From an uncultured Eubacteriales bacterium (GTDB lineage: Bacteria > Bacillota > Clostridia > Christensenellales > Aristaeellaceae), in assembly GCA_900315675.1 (NCBI GenBank), contig OMZY01000002.1:124001-188000 (forward strand): a stretch of DNA of 64,000 bases. The letters run 5' to 3'. The notes beneath the pieces were generated by a model that had not been told where the DNA came from, searched no databases, and was given only the letters and a program-made list of their open reading frames with translations. This document shows positions 49,979-57,538 of the stretch, piece after piece (the stretch's first letter is position 1; every line of letters begins with the position of its first letter). The position numbers and the translations under genes were made by a program.

Positions 49979-51283
49979 TTATTTGACTGCCTCGAACGCC
50001 GCATCCAGCGCCGCGATCAGGTCTTTTATGTTTTCTGTACCGATGGACAGACGGATCGTGTTGGGCTTGATGCCCTGATCCAGCAGTTCCTCCTCGGTCA
50101 GCTGGCTGTGGGTGGTTGTAAAGGGATGGATCACCAGGCTCTTCACGTCTGCCACGTTGGCCAGCAGGGAGAAGATGGCCAGGTTGTCAATGAATTTCTG
50201 TGCGGTTGCGCTGTCGCCCTTCACTTCGAATGTAAAGATGCTGCCGCCGCCGTTCGGGAAATACTTCTGATACAGCGCATGGCTGGGTTCTCCCGGCAGG
50301 GAGGGATGATGCACCGCTTCAACCTGGGGATGCTTGCTGAGGTAGTCCACGATCTTCAGGGCGTTCTCCACATGGCGTTCCACACGCAGGGACAGGGTTT
50401 CCAGGCCCTGCAGGAACAGGAAGGCATGAAAGGGGCTCAGGGTGGAGCCGGTATCCCGCAGCAGGATTGCACGGATATAGGTGGCAAAGGCAGCCGGGCC
50501 TACCGCGTCATAGAAGCTGATGCCGTGATAGCTGGGGTTGGGTTCAGCGATCCACGGATATTTTCCGCCGGCTTTCCAGTCGAACTTGCCGCCCTCAACA
50601 ATCACGCCGCCGATGGCTGTGCCGTGGCCGCCGATGAACTTCGTCGCGCTGTGCACCACGATGTCCGCGCCCCATTCCAGAGGCCTCACCAGGTAAGGCG
50701 TGGCAAAGGTGGAGTCCACCACCAGCGGAATGCCGTGAGCGTGAGCAATCTTGGCCAGCGCTTCAATGTCCACGATATTGCTGTTGGGGTTGCCCAGGGT
50801 TTCCACATACAGCGCCTTGGTGTTCGGCTGGATTGCCGCTTCAAAAGCGCCTTCCTCGTCGGGATCCACAAAGGTGGTGGAGATTCCGGAGGTCAGGGGC
50901 AGGGTATGCTCCAGCAGGTTGAAGGTGCCGCCGTAGATGGTCTTGGAGGCCACAATGTGCTCTCCCGCCTTGGCCAGCGCCTGAATGGTGTAGGTGATTG
51001 CCGCGGCGCCGGAGGCTACCGCCAGGGCAGCGCTGCCGCCTTCCAGGGCCGCGATGCGCTCTTCAAACACGCTCTGGGTGGGATTGGTTAGCCGGCCGTA
51101 GATGTTGCCGGCGTCCCGCAGGCCGAAACGGTCTGCCGCATGCTGGGCGTTATGGAAAACATAGGAAGCGGTGGCGTAAATCGGAACCGCGCGGGAATCG
51201 GTGGCGGGATCAGCCTGCTCCTGGCCGATGTGCAGCTGTTTGGTTTCAAAGGACCAGTTGGCAGAATTCTTGATATCAGACAT
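49979..51283 (-). CDS. metY: O-acetylhomoserine sulfhydrylase (Cys/Met metabolism PLP enzyme)
   Basis: This 434-residue enzyme of the Cys/Met PLP family makes homocysteine from O-acetylhomoserine and sulfide. Family marks: FETKQLHIGQEQADPATDSRAVPIYATASYVF, a YGRLTNPTQSVFEERIAALEGG segment and the PLP lysine in VVHSATKFIGGHG. Length and the QEQADP stretch are typical of MetY rather than of cystathionine enzymes (about 380 residues). AAGGAG precedes the ATG at 51283. It is divergent from an amino-acid ABC operon, with a 440-bp region rich in regulatory features between. Confidence 0.93.
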   Translation of the reverse strand: MSDIKNSANWSFETKQLHIGQEQADPATDSRAVPIYATASYVFHNAQHAADRFGLRDAGNIYGRLTNPTQSVFEERIAALEGGSAALAVASGAAAITYTIQALAKAGEHIVASKTIYGGTFNLLEHTLPLTSGISTTFVDPDEEGAFEAAIQPNTKALYVETLGNPNSNIVDIEALAKIAHAHGIPLVVDSTFATPYLVRPLEWGADIVVHSATKFIGGHGTAIGGVIVEGGKFDWKAGGKYPWIAEPNPSYHGISFYDAVGPAAFATYIRAILLRDTGSTLSPFHAFLFLQGLETLSLRVERHVENALKIVDYLSKHPQVEAVHHPSLPGEPSHALYQKYFPNGGGSIFTFEVKGDSATAQKFIDNLAIFSLLANVADVKSLVIHPFTTTHSQLTEEELLDQGIKPNTIRLSIGTENIKDLIAALDAAFEAVK

Positions 51284-51363
51284 TGTTCTTATCTCCTTAC
51301 ATATCATGATTATTGATGGAAACCCCTGTGTTGCCGAAGTTTCTCCTTCGCTGAAAACGAATC

Positions 51364-51395
51364 ATTCTGAATTCTGAATTCTGAATTCTGAATTC
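51364..51395. repeat. Four tandem heptamers ATTCTGA
   Basis: The unit ATTCTGA is repeated exactly four times (51364-51391), with a partial fifth. It lies in the metY leader, and the period equals that of the runs at 1641, 30753 and 54893. Confidence 0.85.
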
Positions 51396-51399
51396 ATTT

Positions 51400-51453
51400 T
51401 CACATTCGGTTCCGGCTCATTTGCACAGCCGTCAGATTACGTCTACATCGCAT
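51400..51453 (-). CDS. Possible leader peptide ORF upstream of metY
   Basis: The 17-codon ORF MRCRRNLTAVQMSRNRM has AAAGGGGG 8 bp before its ATG. It is arginine-rich with one cysteine and lies in the metY leader. The ribosome site supports translation; a role in attenuation is speculative. Confidence 0.35.
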   Translation of the reverse strand: MRCRRNLTAVQMSRNRM

Positions 51454-51509
51454 GGCCGGGACCCCCTTTCGTTTGCGTTGGCATTAATCTACTGTATGAA
51501 TGGGTTTTT

Positions 51510-51554
51510 GTCCAATACCGGACATTAATACAATGCTATAGGTTGAATCTATAG
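51510..51554. promoter_or_regulatory. Two dyads between metY and the ABC operon
   Basis: GTCC-N6-GGAC lies at 51510-51523 and CTATAG-N7-CTATAG at 51536-51554. The second contains ATAG-N7-CTAT, the size of a LysR-type box. A minus-strand metY promoter with TTGGAC and GTAGAT overlaps the first dyad. Confidence 0.5.
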
Positions 51555-51645
51555 CTCCCGTATTTTCTGAAATATATAGATAAGGTAGAAATTCCGGTTA
51601 CCCTGGCAGTATTCCGGATTACGGCTCTGAATTATCTTTGTATCT

Positions 51646-51678
51646 CCTATTGACACAGTGGGTAAATGGTGCTAATAT
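51646..51678 (+). promoter_or_regulatory. Promoter of the amino-acid ABC operon with Rrf2-type operator
   Basis: TTGACA (51650-51655), 17 bp and TAATAT (51673-51678). The block 51646-51666 differs from the nifS block at 46919-46939 by one base. Confidence 0.8.
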
Positions 51679-51730
51679 GCCCACAAGCTTCCAACAGAAG
51701 CCGGTAAATCAAGAGAAAGGAGGCGCGGAC

Positions 51731-51829
51731 ATGTATACGTTCGGAAAGGAAAAGATGTGTCGAATGCTGATCTCCCGGGCATGCTCTATGGCTGGGGTGT
51801 TGGCATGTATGTGTCTGCGCTCTGAATAA
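51731..51829 (+). CDS. Cysteine-rich leader peptide
   Basis: This 32-codon ORF has AAAGGAGG 7 bp before its ATG. It reads MYTFGKEKMCRMLISRACSM and ends VLACMCLRSE. Cysteines lie at 10, 18, 26 and 28, four in 32 residues, far above average. It stands between a strong promoter and a terminator hairpin, directly ahead of an amino-acid uptake operon. This is the layout of a translational attenuator that senses cysteinyl-tRNA supply. That function is inferred. Confidence 0.7.
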   Translation: MYTFGKEKMCRMLISRACSMAGVLACMCLRSE

Positions 51830-51892
51830 TCCGCTTAAGGATCATGCGGAAGTCATAACTGCCCGGGAGCTTGAGACGGCTGCCGGGCTTTT
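51772..51892 (+). promoter_or_regulatory. Terminator/antiterminator attenuator of the ABC operon
   Basis: The terminator pairs GCCCGG (51861-51866) with CCGGGC (51883-51888), with an inner AGC/GCT stem, followed by TTTT. The upstream strand GCCCGGGAG (51861-51869) is also perfectly complementary to CTCCCGGGC at 51772-51780 inside the leader ORF. The two pairings exclude each other, so the second can act as antiterminator. Confidence 0.68.
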
Positions 51893-51939
51893 GATTGAAG
51901 CCGGCAGAAGCCGGTAAATCCAGAAAGGAAGAAAGCACA

Positions 51940-52599
51940 GTGGATTGGGCGTACATCGGAAAGGTCCTGCCGCTCTATGGGAAAGCTGCCTGGCTGACCC
52001 TGCGGACAGGCACGGCGGGCATCCTGCTTGCCTCCCTGGTCGGACTGCTTTGCGCCGCCGCCCTTCACTGGCGGGTACCGGTCCTTCGCCGGCTCACCGC
52101 GGCTTATGTGGAACTGAGCCGGAACACACCCCTGCTCGTCCAGCTGTTCTTCATCTATTACGGTCTGCCGAAGATCGGCATCAAAACGAATCCGGAAGCC
52201 TGCGGCATCGTCGGTCTCGCCTTCCTCGGCGGCGGCTACATGACAGAAGCCTTCCGCAGCGGCATTGAAGCCGTGGACCGTATTCAGGAAGAGAGCGCCC
52301 TGAGCCTCGGCCTTACCCGGAGGCAGACCTTCCTGCACGTGATCCTTCCCCAGGCGATGGCGATCAGCGTACCGGCCTTCATGGCCAACGTGGTATTCCT
52401 GATGAAGGAAACCAGCGTCTTCTCCGCCGTCAGCCTGATGGATCTGATGTTCACAGCCAAGGATCAGATCGGCCTGTATTATCAGACCACGGAGAGTCTT
52501 TTCCTGCTGGTAGGTGCCTACCTGCTGATCCTTCTCCCGCTTTCGCTGCTGGGAACCTTCTGGGAAAGGAGGCTGCGGCATGCCGGATTTGGGACTTGA
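51940..52599 (+). CDS. Polar amino acid ABC transporter permease 1
   Basis: This protein of 219 residues has about five membrane helices and matches HisM/GlnP-type permeases: YVELSRNTPLLVQLFFIYYGLP and the ATPase-contact loop EESALSLGLTRRQTFLHVILPQA. The start is GTG at 51940 with AAAGGAAG upstream. It overlaps the next permease gene by 20 bp. The leader cysteines and Rrf2-type promoter suggest cystine or cysteine as substrate. Confidence 0.9.
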   Translation: MDWAYIGKVLPLYGKAAWLTLRTGTAGILLASLVGLLCAAALHWRVPVLRRLTAAYVELSRNTPLLVQLFFIYYGLPKIGIKTNPEACGIVGLAFLGGGYMTEAFRSGIEAVDRIQEESALSLGLTRRQTFLHVILPQAMAISVPAFMANVVFLMKETSVFSAVSLMDLMFTAKDQIGLYYQTTESLFLLVGAYLLILLPLSLLGTFWERRLRHAGFGT

Positions 52600-53254
52600 G
52601 GTTCTCTGGAAGGGAAAAAACTTTGTCCGGCTCCTGGGCGGTCTCTGGGTGGCGCTCCGCATCAGCCTGATTGCCGCCGGGATCAGTCTGGTTGCCGGGA
52701 TTCTGCTGGGAATCCTCGCAAGCCGGAAACGCTCCGTTTCCTCCGTAATCCTGCGGATCTGGCTGGGCATCATCCACATCATGCCCCAGATGGTTCTGCT
52801 GTTCCTGATGTATTTCGGAACCACCCGGGCATTCGGCTGGAATCTTTCCGGTGAAACAGCCGCCATCATCGTTTTCTCCCTCTGGGGAACCGCGGAGATG
52901 GGCGACCTGGTTCGCGGTGCGGTCAGCAGTATTCCCGCCATCCAGCGGGAAAGTGCGGAAGCGCTGGGGCTGAAAACGCCGCAGGTCTATCGCTGGATCA
53001 TCCTGCCCCAGGCCATCCGGCGCCTGATTCCCCTGTCCATCAACCTGATCACCCGGATGATCAAGACCACCAGCCTGGTGACCCTCATCGGCGTGGTGGA
53101 AATCCTGAAGGTCGCCCAGCAGATTATTGAGGCGAACCGGAAGGCAAGCCCGAACGCGGCGTTCGGCGTGTACCTGACCATCTTTGTGATGTATTACCTG
53201 GCCTGCCGGCCTCTGAGCCTGGCAGCAAAGAAACTGGAAAAACACTGGAGGTGA
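52580..53254 (+). CDS. Polar amino acid ABC transporter permease 2
   Basis: This 224-residue HisQ/GlnP-type permease is the partner of the preceding one. It has about five helices and the loop RESAEALGLKTPQVYRWIILPQAIRR for ATPase contact. A heterodimeric permease is common in polar amino-acid uptake systems. GGAAAGGAGG within the end of the first permease gene provides its ribosome site. Confidence 0.9.
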   Translation: MPDLGLEVLWKGKNFVRLLGGLWVALRISLIAAGISLVAGILLGILASRKRSVSSVILRIWLGIIHIMPQMVLLFLMYFGTTRAFGWNLSGETAAIIVFSLWGTAEMGDLVRGAVSSIPAIQRESAEALGLKTPQVYRWIILPQAIRRLIPLSINLITRMIKTTSLVTLIGVVEILKVAQQIIEANRKASPNAAFGVYLTIFVMYYLACRPLSLAAKKLEKHWR

Positions 53255-53258
53255 GCGC

Positions 53259-54020
53259 GTGGCGGAAACAGTCCTGAGCATCTCGCATCTGACGAAGCGG
53301 TTTGATGACCAGACCATCCTGGAGGATCTTTCACTGGATGTCCGGGAAGGGGAAGTTGTCGTCATCGTCGGCTCCAGCGGATGCGGCAAGAGCACGCTCC
53401 TGCGATGTATTAACGCCCTGGAGGATATCCAGGGCGGAGAAATCCGGCTCCGGGGTGAGCTGATTCGTCAGGGAAGCAAAAACCTGCCGGAAATGCGCCG
53501 GAAAGTCGGTATGGTATTCCAGAACTACGAGCTGTTCCCTCATCTGACCGTGCTGGATAACATCCTGCTGGCGCCGGTAAAGGCACAGAAACGGTCCCGG
53601 GAGGAAACCCGGGAGGAGGCGCTGGCGCTGCTGGACCGGGTTGGCCTGAAGGAAAAGGCCGGCAGTTTCCCCCGGCAGCTCTCCGGCGGACAGAAACAGC
53701 GCGTAGCCATCGTCCGTGCCCTGATCATGCATCCCGAAATACTGCTTTTCGATGAGGTCACCGCCGCCCTGGACCCGGAAATGGTCCGGGAAGTGCTGGA
53801 TGTCATCGTCAGCCTGGCGGATCAGGGAAAAACGATGCTTATTGTGACCCATGAAATGTCCTTCGCCCGGGCCGTGGCAGACCGGATCATCCTGCTGGAA
53901 GACCGGCAGATCCTGGAAGAAAGCGTCCCGGAACAGTTCTTTACGTCTCCCAAAACGGAGCAGGCCAAGAAATTCCTGCAATCCTTTGAATTTAACAGAA
54001 AAAATAAAACAGAGGCTTAA
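53259..54020 (+). CDS. Polar amino acid ABC transporter ATP-binding protein
   Basis: This 253-residue ATPase of the GlnQ/HisP type shows Walker A GSSGCGKSTLL, Q-loop MVFQNYELFPHLTV, signature LSGGQKQRVAI, Walker B EILLFDEVTAALDPEM and the H-loop THEMSFAR. The catalytic glutamate is present. The start is GTG at 53259 with GGAGGTGA upstream, 4 bp after the permease stop. Confidence 0.94.
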   Translation: MAETVLSISHLTKRFDDQTILEDLSLDVREGEVVVIVGSSGCGKSTLLRCINALEDIQGGEIRLRGELIRQGSKNLPEMRRKVGMVFQNYELFPHLTVLDNILLAPVKAQKRSREETREEALALLDRVGLKEKAGSFPRQLSGGQKQRVAIVRALIMHPEILLFDEVTAALDPEMVREVLDVIVSLADQGKTMLIVTHEMSFARAVADRIILLEDRQILEESVPEQFFTSPKTEQAKKFLQSFEFNRKNKTEA

Positions 54021-54040
54021 AGCCCGAAAGGAGTATCCCC

Positions 54041-54877
54041 ATGAAAACGATCCGTAATATCGCAGCCCTGGTCCTCGTCCTCGTTCTCTCCCTTTCCCTT
54101 GTTGCCGCCACGTCCGCGGATGTGGTCTACCGCACTCTGGACGAAATCAAAGCGTCCGGCACCATCAATATCGGCGTCTTCTCCGACAAGAACCCCTTTG
54201 GTTATGTGGATGAAAACGGCGAATATCAGGGCTATGACGTCTACTTTGCCCGCCGCATCGGTGAAGATCTCGGCGTAACCGTCAACTACGTTTCCACCGA
54301 AGCTGCCAACCGCGTTGAATACCTGGAGACCGGCAAGGTGGATATCATCCTGGCCAACTTCACCGTCACCCCCGAGCGTGCTGAAAAAGTGGATTTCGCC
54401 CTGCCCTATATGAACGTGGCCCTGGGTGTTGTCTCCCCCGACAGCCGGATCATCAAAGATCTGTCCGAGCTGACCGCGGATGACCAGGTGATCGTCATCT
54501 CCGGCACCACCGCCGAAGACTACCTGATCAAGAACAATCCCGAAATCACCCTGCAGAAGTACGACACCTATGCCAATGCCAAGAACGCTCTGGAAAACGG
54601 CAATGCTGTCGCCTGGGCCAATGACAACACTGAAGTAATCGCCTACGCGCTGCAGAACGAAGGCTACACCGTCGGTATTCCTTCCCTGGGCAGCCAGGAC
54701 ACCATCGCTCCTGCGGTCACCAAGGGCAATGAATCCCTGCTGAACTGGATCAATGATGAAATCAAGGCCCTGGCCGCCGAGAATTTCTTCCACAAGGACT
54801 ATGAAGAAACCCTGGTGGACACCTACGGTCTGGACTATGAAGACAGCCTGGTGCTGGAGGGGGGCGGTGCCGTCTAA
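54041..54877 (+). CDS. Amino acid ABC transporter substrate-binding protein
   Basis: This 278-residue protein of SBP family 3 has a signal peptide (MKTIRNIAALVLVLVLSLSL onward, ending ATSA) without a lipobox cysteine. The mature part shows the ligand-binding pattern INIGVFSDKNPFGYVDENGEYQGYDVYFARRIGEDLG and VDIILANFTVTPERAEKVDFALPY, like PEB1/GlnH-type proteins. A free signal-cleaved receptor is unusual in a monoderm; membrane anchoring by an uncleaved signal is possible. Last gene of the ABC operon. Confidence 0.92.
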   Translation: MKTIRNIAALVLVLVLSLSLVAATSADVVYRTLDEIKASGTINIGVFSDKNPFGYVDENGEYQGYDVYFARRIGEDLGVTVNYVSTEAANRVEYLETGKVDIILANFTVTPERAEKVDFALPYMNVALGVVSPDSRIIKDLSELTADDQVIVISGTTAEDYLIKNNPEITLQKYDTYANAKNALENGNAVAWANDNTEVIAYALQNEGYTVGIPSLGSQDTIAPAVTKGNESLLNWINDEIKALAAENFFHKDYEETLVDTYGLDYEDSLVLEGGGAV

Positions 54878-54892
54878 ACGGCAACTCTGAAC

Positions 54893-54920
54893 TGTAAACT
54901 CTAAACTCAAAAAAACGAAG
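54893..54920. repeat. Four tandem heptamers AACTCTR-like
   Basis: AACTCTG, AACTGTA, AACTCTA and AACTCAA follow each other exactly, 15 bp after the binding-protein stop. Same period and position type as the run at 1641. Confidence 0.7.
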
Positions 54921-54962
54921 ACAGAACTGCTTATGTCCCTGTCTTCCGATGAATGGAGCTTT

Positions 54963-55589
54963 ATGAAACAGATACTCGCCTTTGGCGACTCAAATACCTG
55001 GGGGCTGATTCCCGGAACCTGGGACAGATACCCGGAGTATGTCCGCTGGACGGGTATCCTGCGAAAGGCTGTCGTCTCCAAGGGCCGCCGGATCCTGGAG
55101 GACGGGCTGGTCGGAAGGACCACCGTCTTCGATGATCCGGTGCGTCCCCTGCGCAGGGGAATCGATTCCATCCCCAGATACCGGGAGGAGAAGGATCTTG
55201 ACGCGGTCATTCTGATGCTTGGCACCAATGACTGCAAAAATGTTTTCCGCCCCACCCCGGAGAAAATCGGAGAAGGCCTGGAGCAGTGTCTGGACTGTTT
55301 TGAAAACTTTGTCCCTCCCGAAAAAATACTCGTTCTCTCCCCGGTTCTGCTGGGAGAAAACGTTTGGCGTCCGGAAAAAGATCCTGCGTTCAGTCCGGAA
55401 TCCGTTCAGGTCAGCCGTGGTCTGAAGGCGGTTTACCGGGCCATTGCGGAAAGAAGAGGTCATGCCTTTCTCGCGGCTTCCGATGTGACTGTCCCCAGTC
55501 TCATCGACGATGAACACCTGAACGCGGAAGGCCATGAACAGCTCGCCGCCGCCATTGTCAGCAAACTGAACGAATCCGGAATTCTGTAA
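54963..55589 (+). CDS. SGNH/GDSL-family hydrolase
   Basis: This protein of 208 residues has the SGNH blocks: nucleophile in ILAFGDSNTWG (block I), LGTND (block III) and DDEHLNAEGH with the catalytic Asp-x2-His (block V). It resembles arylesterase/acylhydrolase type members that act on acetylated sugars or esters. No signal peptide. The start is the ATG at 54963 with GGAG upstream; an earlier frame to 54933 is less likely. Confidence 0.88.
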   Translation: MKQILAFGDSNTWGLIPGTWDRYPEYVRWTGILRKAVVSKGRRILEDGLVGRTTVFDDPVRPLRRGIDSIPRYREEKDLDAVILMLGTNDCKNVFRPTPEKIGEGLEQCLDCFENFVPPEKILVLSPVLLGENVWRPEKDPAFSPESVQVSRGLKAVYRAIAERRGHAFLAASDVTVPSLIDDEHLNAEGHEQLAAAIVSKLNESGIL

Positions 55590-55631
55590 AGATTCCCTGT
55601 CAGAACCGCCGGGATCCTTCTCCCGTGCGTC

Positions 55632-55667
55632 AAAAGATCCCGGCAATCAGAAGCCGGGATCTTTTTT
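55632..55667 (+). terminator. Terminator after the SGNH hydrolase gene
   Basis: AAAAGATCCCGGC pairs with GCCGGGATCTTTT around 8 bases and a T-run follows. Confidence 0.9.
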
Positions 55668-55721
55668 ATCGGTAAAACTGATGATATACTGTTTTCTGAC
55701 ATTATCCCGGAGGAAAAGTAA

Positions 55722-56690
55722 ATGATACAGAACCTGCAGATCGTGGAAACAGAACTGACGGAAGCCGTCCTGGAGGAGCTCATCCGTTTATCCGTGGACT
55801 GGGAAAAAGAAAACAGCTGCCATGGTTACCGGAAAAATGAAAAATCCGACATTGAAGGAAACCGGATTTTTCTGGCTCTTTTGGGCGATACCGTAACCGG
55901 TTATCTTTTCGGTCACGCGGAAAAATCGGCAAAAGCCACTTCCATTATGCCGGACGGCACACCCTGTTTTGAGATTGAAGAAATATATATCCGTCCGGAA
56001 TACCGGAACCGGGGGATCGGCCGGCAGCTTTTCAGCTTTGTGGAACGCACGATGTCCGGTGAAGTGGATTATCTGACCCTCAGCACTGCCACCAGGAACT
56101 GGAAAGCCATTCTCCATTTCTATCTGGATGAGCTGGGTATGGATTTCTGGAACGCCAGGCTGTTCCGGAAAATCGCAAAAGAAGCTGAACAAATGACGGA
56201 GAGCAAAAAACCTTTATTCAGGGAAATGAGACGGTTTAAACAGCAGATCAGCGAGGCGGAGTGTCTCCGGATCCTGCAGGAGGAAAAACGGGGCGTCCTT
56301 TCCATGCACGGCGAGAATGGTTATCCCTACGGTATTCCCATGAATCACTGGTATAATCCCGCGGATGGAAAACTGTATTTCCACGGTGCCGGGACCGGTC
56401 ATAAGATCGACGCCCTGACCGCCTGTGACAAGGTAAGCTACTGCGTCTTTGATGCCGGTTTCCGCCGGGAAGGCGAATGGGCGCTGAACGTAAACAGTGT
56501 CGTGGTTTTCGGCCGGATCAGCCTGGTCACCGACAGGGAGAAGGCCCGGATGATCTGCGAAAACCTGTGCCGGAAATTCACCGATGACGAGGAATATATC
56601 CGGAAAGAGCTTGAATCCGCCCTCCCCCGGGTCCAGTGCCTGGAACTGGTGATTGATCATATGACCGGCAAGTTGGTCAACGAATCATAA
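55722..56690 (+). CDS. GNAT acetyltransferase fused to a PNPOx-like FMN-binding domain
   Basis: This 322-residue protein has a GNAT domain in residues 1-155 (IEEIYIRPEYRNRGIGRQLFSFVE CoA motif). Residues 165-322 form a pyridoxamine-phosphate-oxidase-like split barrel: LQEEKRGVLSMHGENGYPYGIPMNHWY, LYFHGAGTGHKIDAL and VVVFGRISLVTDREKA. The second part resembles the NimA-type nitroreductase group, which binds flavin. Coupling of the two is unusual. GGAGG precedes the ATG. Monocistronic with a terminator at 56708. Confidence 0.86.
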   Translation: MIQNLQIVETELTEAVLEELIRLSVDWEKENSCHGYRKNEKSDIEGNRIFLALLGDTVTGYLFGHAEKSAKATSIMPDGTPCFEIEEIYIRPEYRNRGIGRQLFSFVERTMSGEVDYLTLSTATRNWKAILHFYLDELGMDFWNARLFRKIAKEAEQMTESKKPLFREMRRFKQQISEAECLRILQEEKRGVLSMHGENGYPYGIPMNHWYNPADGKLYFHGAGTGHKIDALTACDKVSYCVFDAGFRREGEWALNVNSVVVFGRISLVTDREKARMICENLCRKFTDDEEYIRKELESALPRVQCLELVIDHMTGKLVNES

Positions 56691-56707
56691 TCAGGGCATC
56701 CGGTTCA

Positions 56708-56747
56708 AGAAAAAACGCCCCTGCTGAAACAGCGGAGCGTTTTTTCT
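56708..56747 (+). terminator. Terminator after the GNAT-PNPOx gene
   Basis: GAAAAAACGC with CTGCT pairs with AGCGG and GCGTTTTTTC, forming an interrupted stem with a T-run. Convergent with the next gene, so it may serve both. Confidence 0.85.
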
Positions 56748-56771
56748 TTCATCCTCTTCCCGGAAGCTTTT

Positions 56772-57356
56772 TCATGTCAGCTGCTTCTTCATCCGGATGG
56801 GATATCCGGCACCCAGAAAACGCATCAGGGATCCTTTCTCCCGTCGGTCAACTGTAAATCCGTGTTTTTCATACAGGCTGATAGCCGGCTGGTTGGTGGA
56901 AAATACATGAAGATAGCAGACGGAATACCGTTTCTGTCTGAACACATCGTTCAGCAGGGTGGAAGCCACGCCCTTTCGTCTTGCCCCGCTCCCCGTAACC
57001 AGCACGTCAATATACAGTTCATCCTGAAAACTGACCACCGGTTTCTGAAAAACAGCGTTCATCTGCCGGCTGATCATACCGCCCTTCAGCTTTCCGAACA
57101 GACGGATACAGGTATCCTGACGGAAATCTATAGGGCGGATCTCGTTTGTGGCGATCCCCAGCAGACCCAGTACTTTTCCGTTCTCCACATAGCATCTGAA
57201 CAAGGTGGGATGAAAGATTTCCAGCATCAGTTCTTTTTTCAGTTTCTCATCTCTGGAAAATGTCATCATATGGCCGAAGCCTTCCATGAACAGATCAACT
57301 GCCTGACTTTTCTGCGAAATCGTCAGGCGGGCATATTCCATAATCTCATAGCTCAT
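56772..57356 (-). CDS. GNAT family N-acetyltransferase
   Basis: This protein of 194 residues has the GNAT core LYIDVLVTGSGARRKGVASTLLNDVF followed by HVFSTNQPAISLYEKHGF, the typical C-terminal helix and strand. The start at 57356 has GGAGGG 10 bp upstream; 17 extra codons to 57407 are possible but without a ribosome site. Substrate unknown. Confidence 0.85.
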   Translation of the reverse strand: MSYEIMEYARLTISQKSQAVDLFMEGFGHMMTFSRDEKLKKELMLEIFHPTLFRCYVENGKVLGLLGIATNEIRPIDFRQDTCIRLFGKLKGGMISRQMNAVFQKPVVSFQDELYIDVLVTGSGARRKGVASTLLNDVFRQKRYSVCYLHVFSTNQPAISLYEKHGFTVDRREKGSLMRFLGAGYPIRMKKQLT

Positions 57357-57486
57357 TCCGGCAAATCCCTCCTCTGCTTTATGAGTACCCTCATGGTACT
57401 TCCGCACAGGAAAAGGTAAAAGGAGTTCTGATTAAAAGAAAATGATAATTTACTTTGAATAATGCCGTTCCGTTTTGACGTAAAAA

Positions 57487-57516
57487 CAGAACCGGTTCGT
57501 TGCCGAACCGGTTCTG
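57487..57516 (-). terminator. Terminator after the secreted hypothetical gene
   Basis: A 13-bp perfect stem (CAGAACCGGTTCG and complement) with a 4-base loop is followed on the minus strand by TTTTT. Confidence 0.9.
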
Positions 57517-57538
57517 AATGGATTCATAGGCTTTTGCA

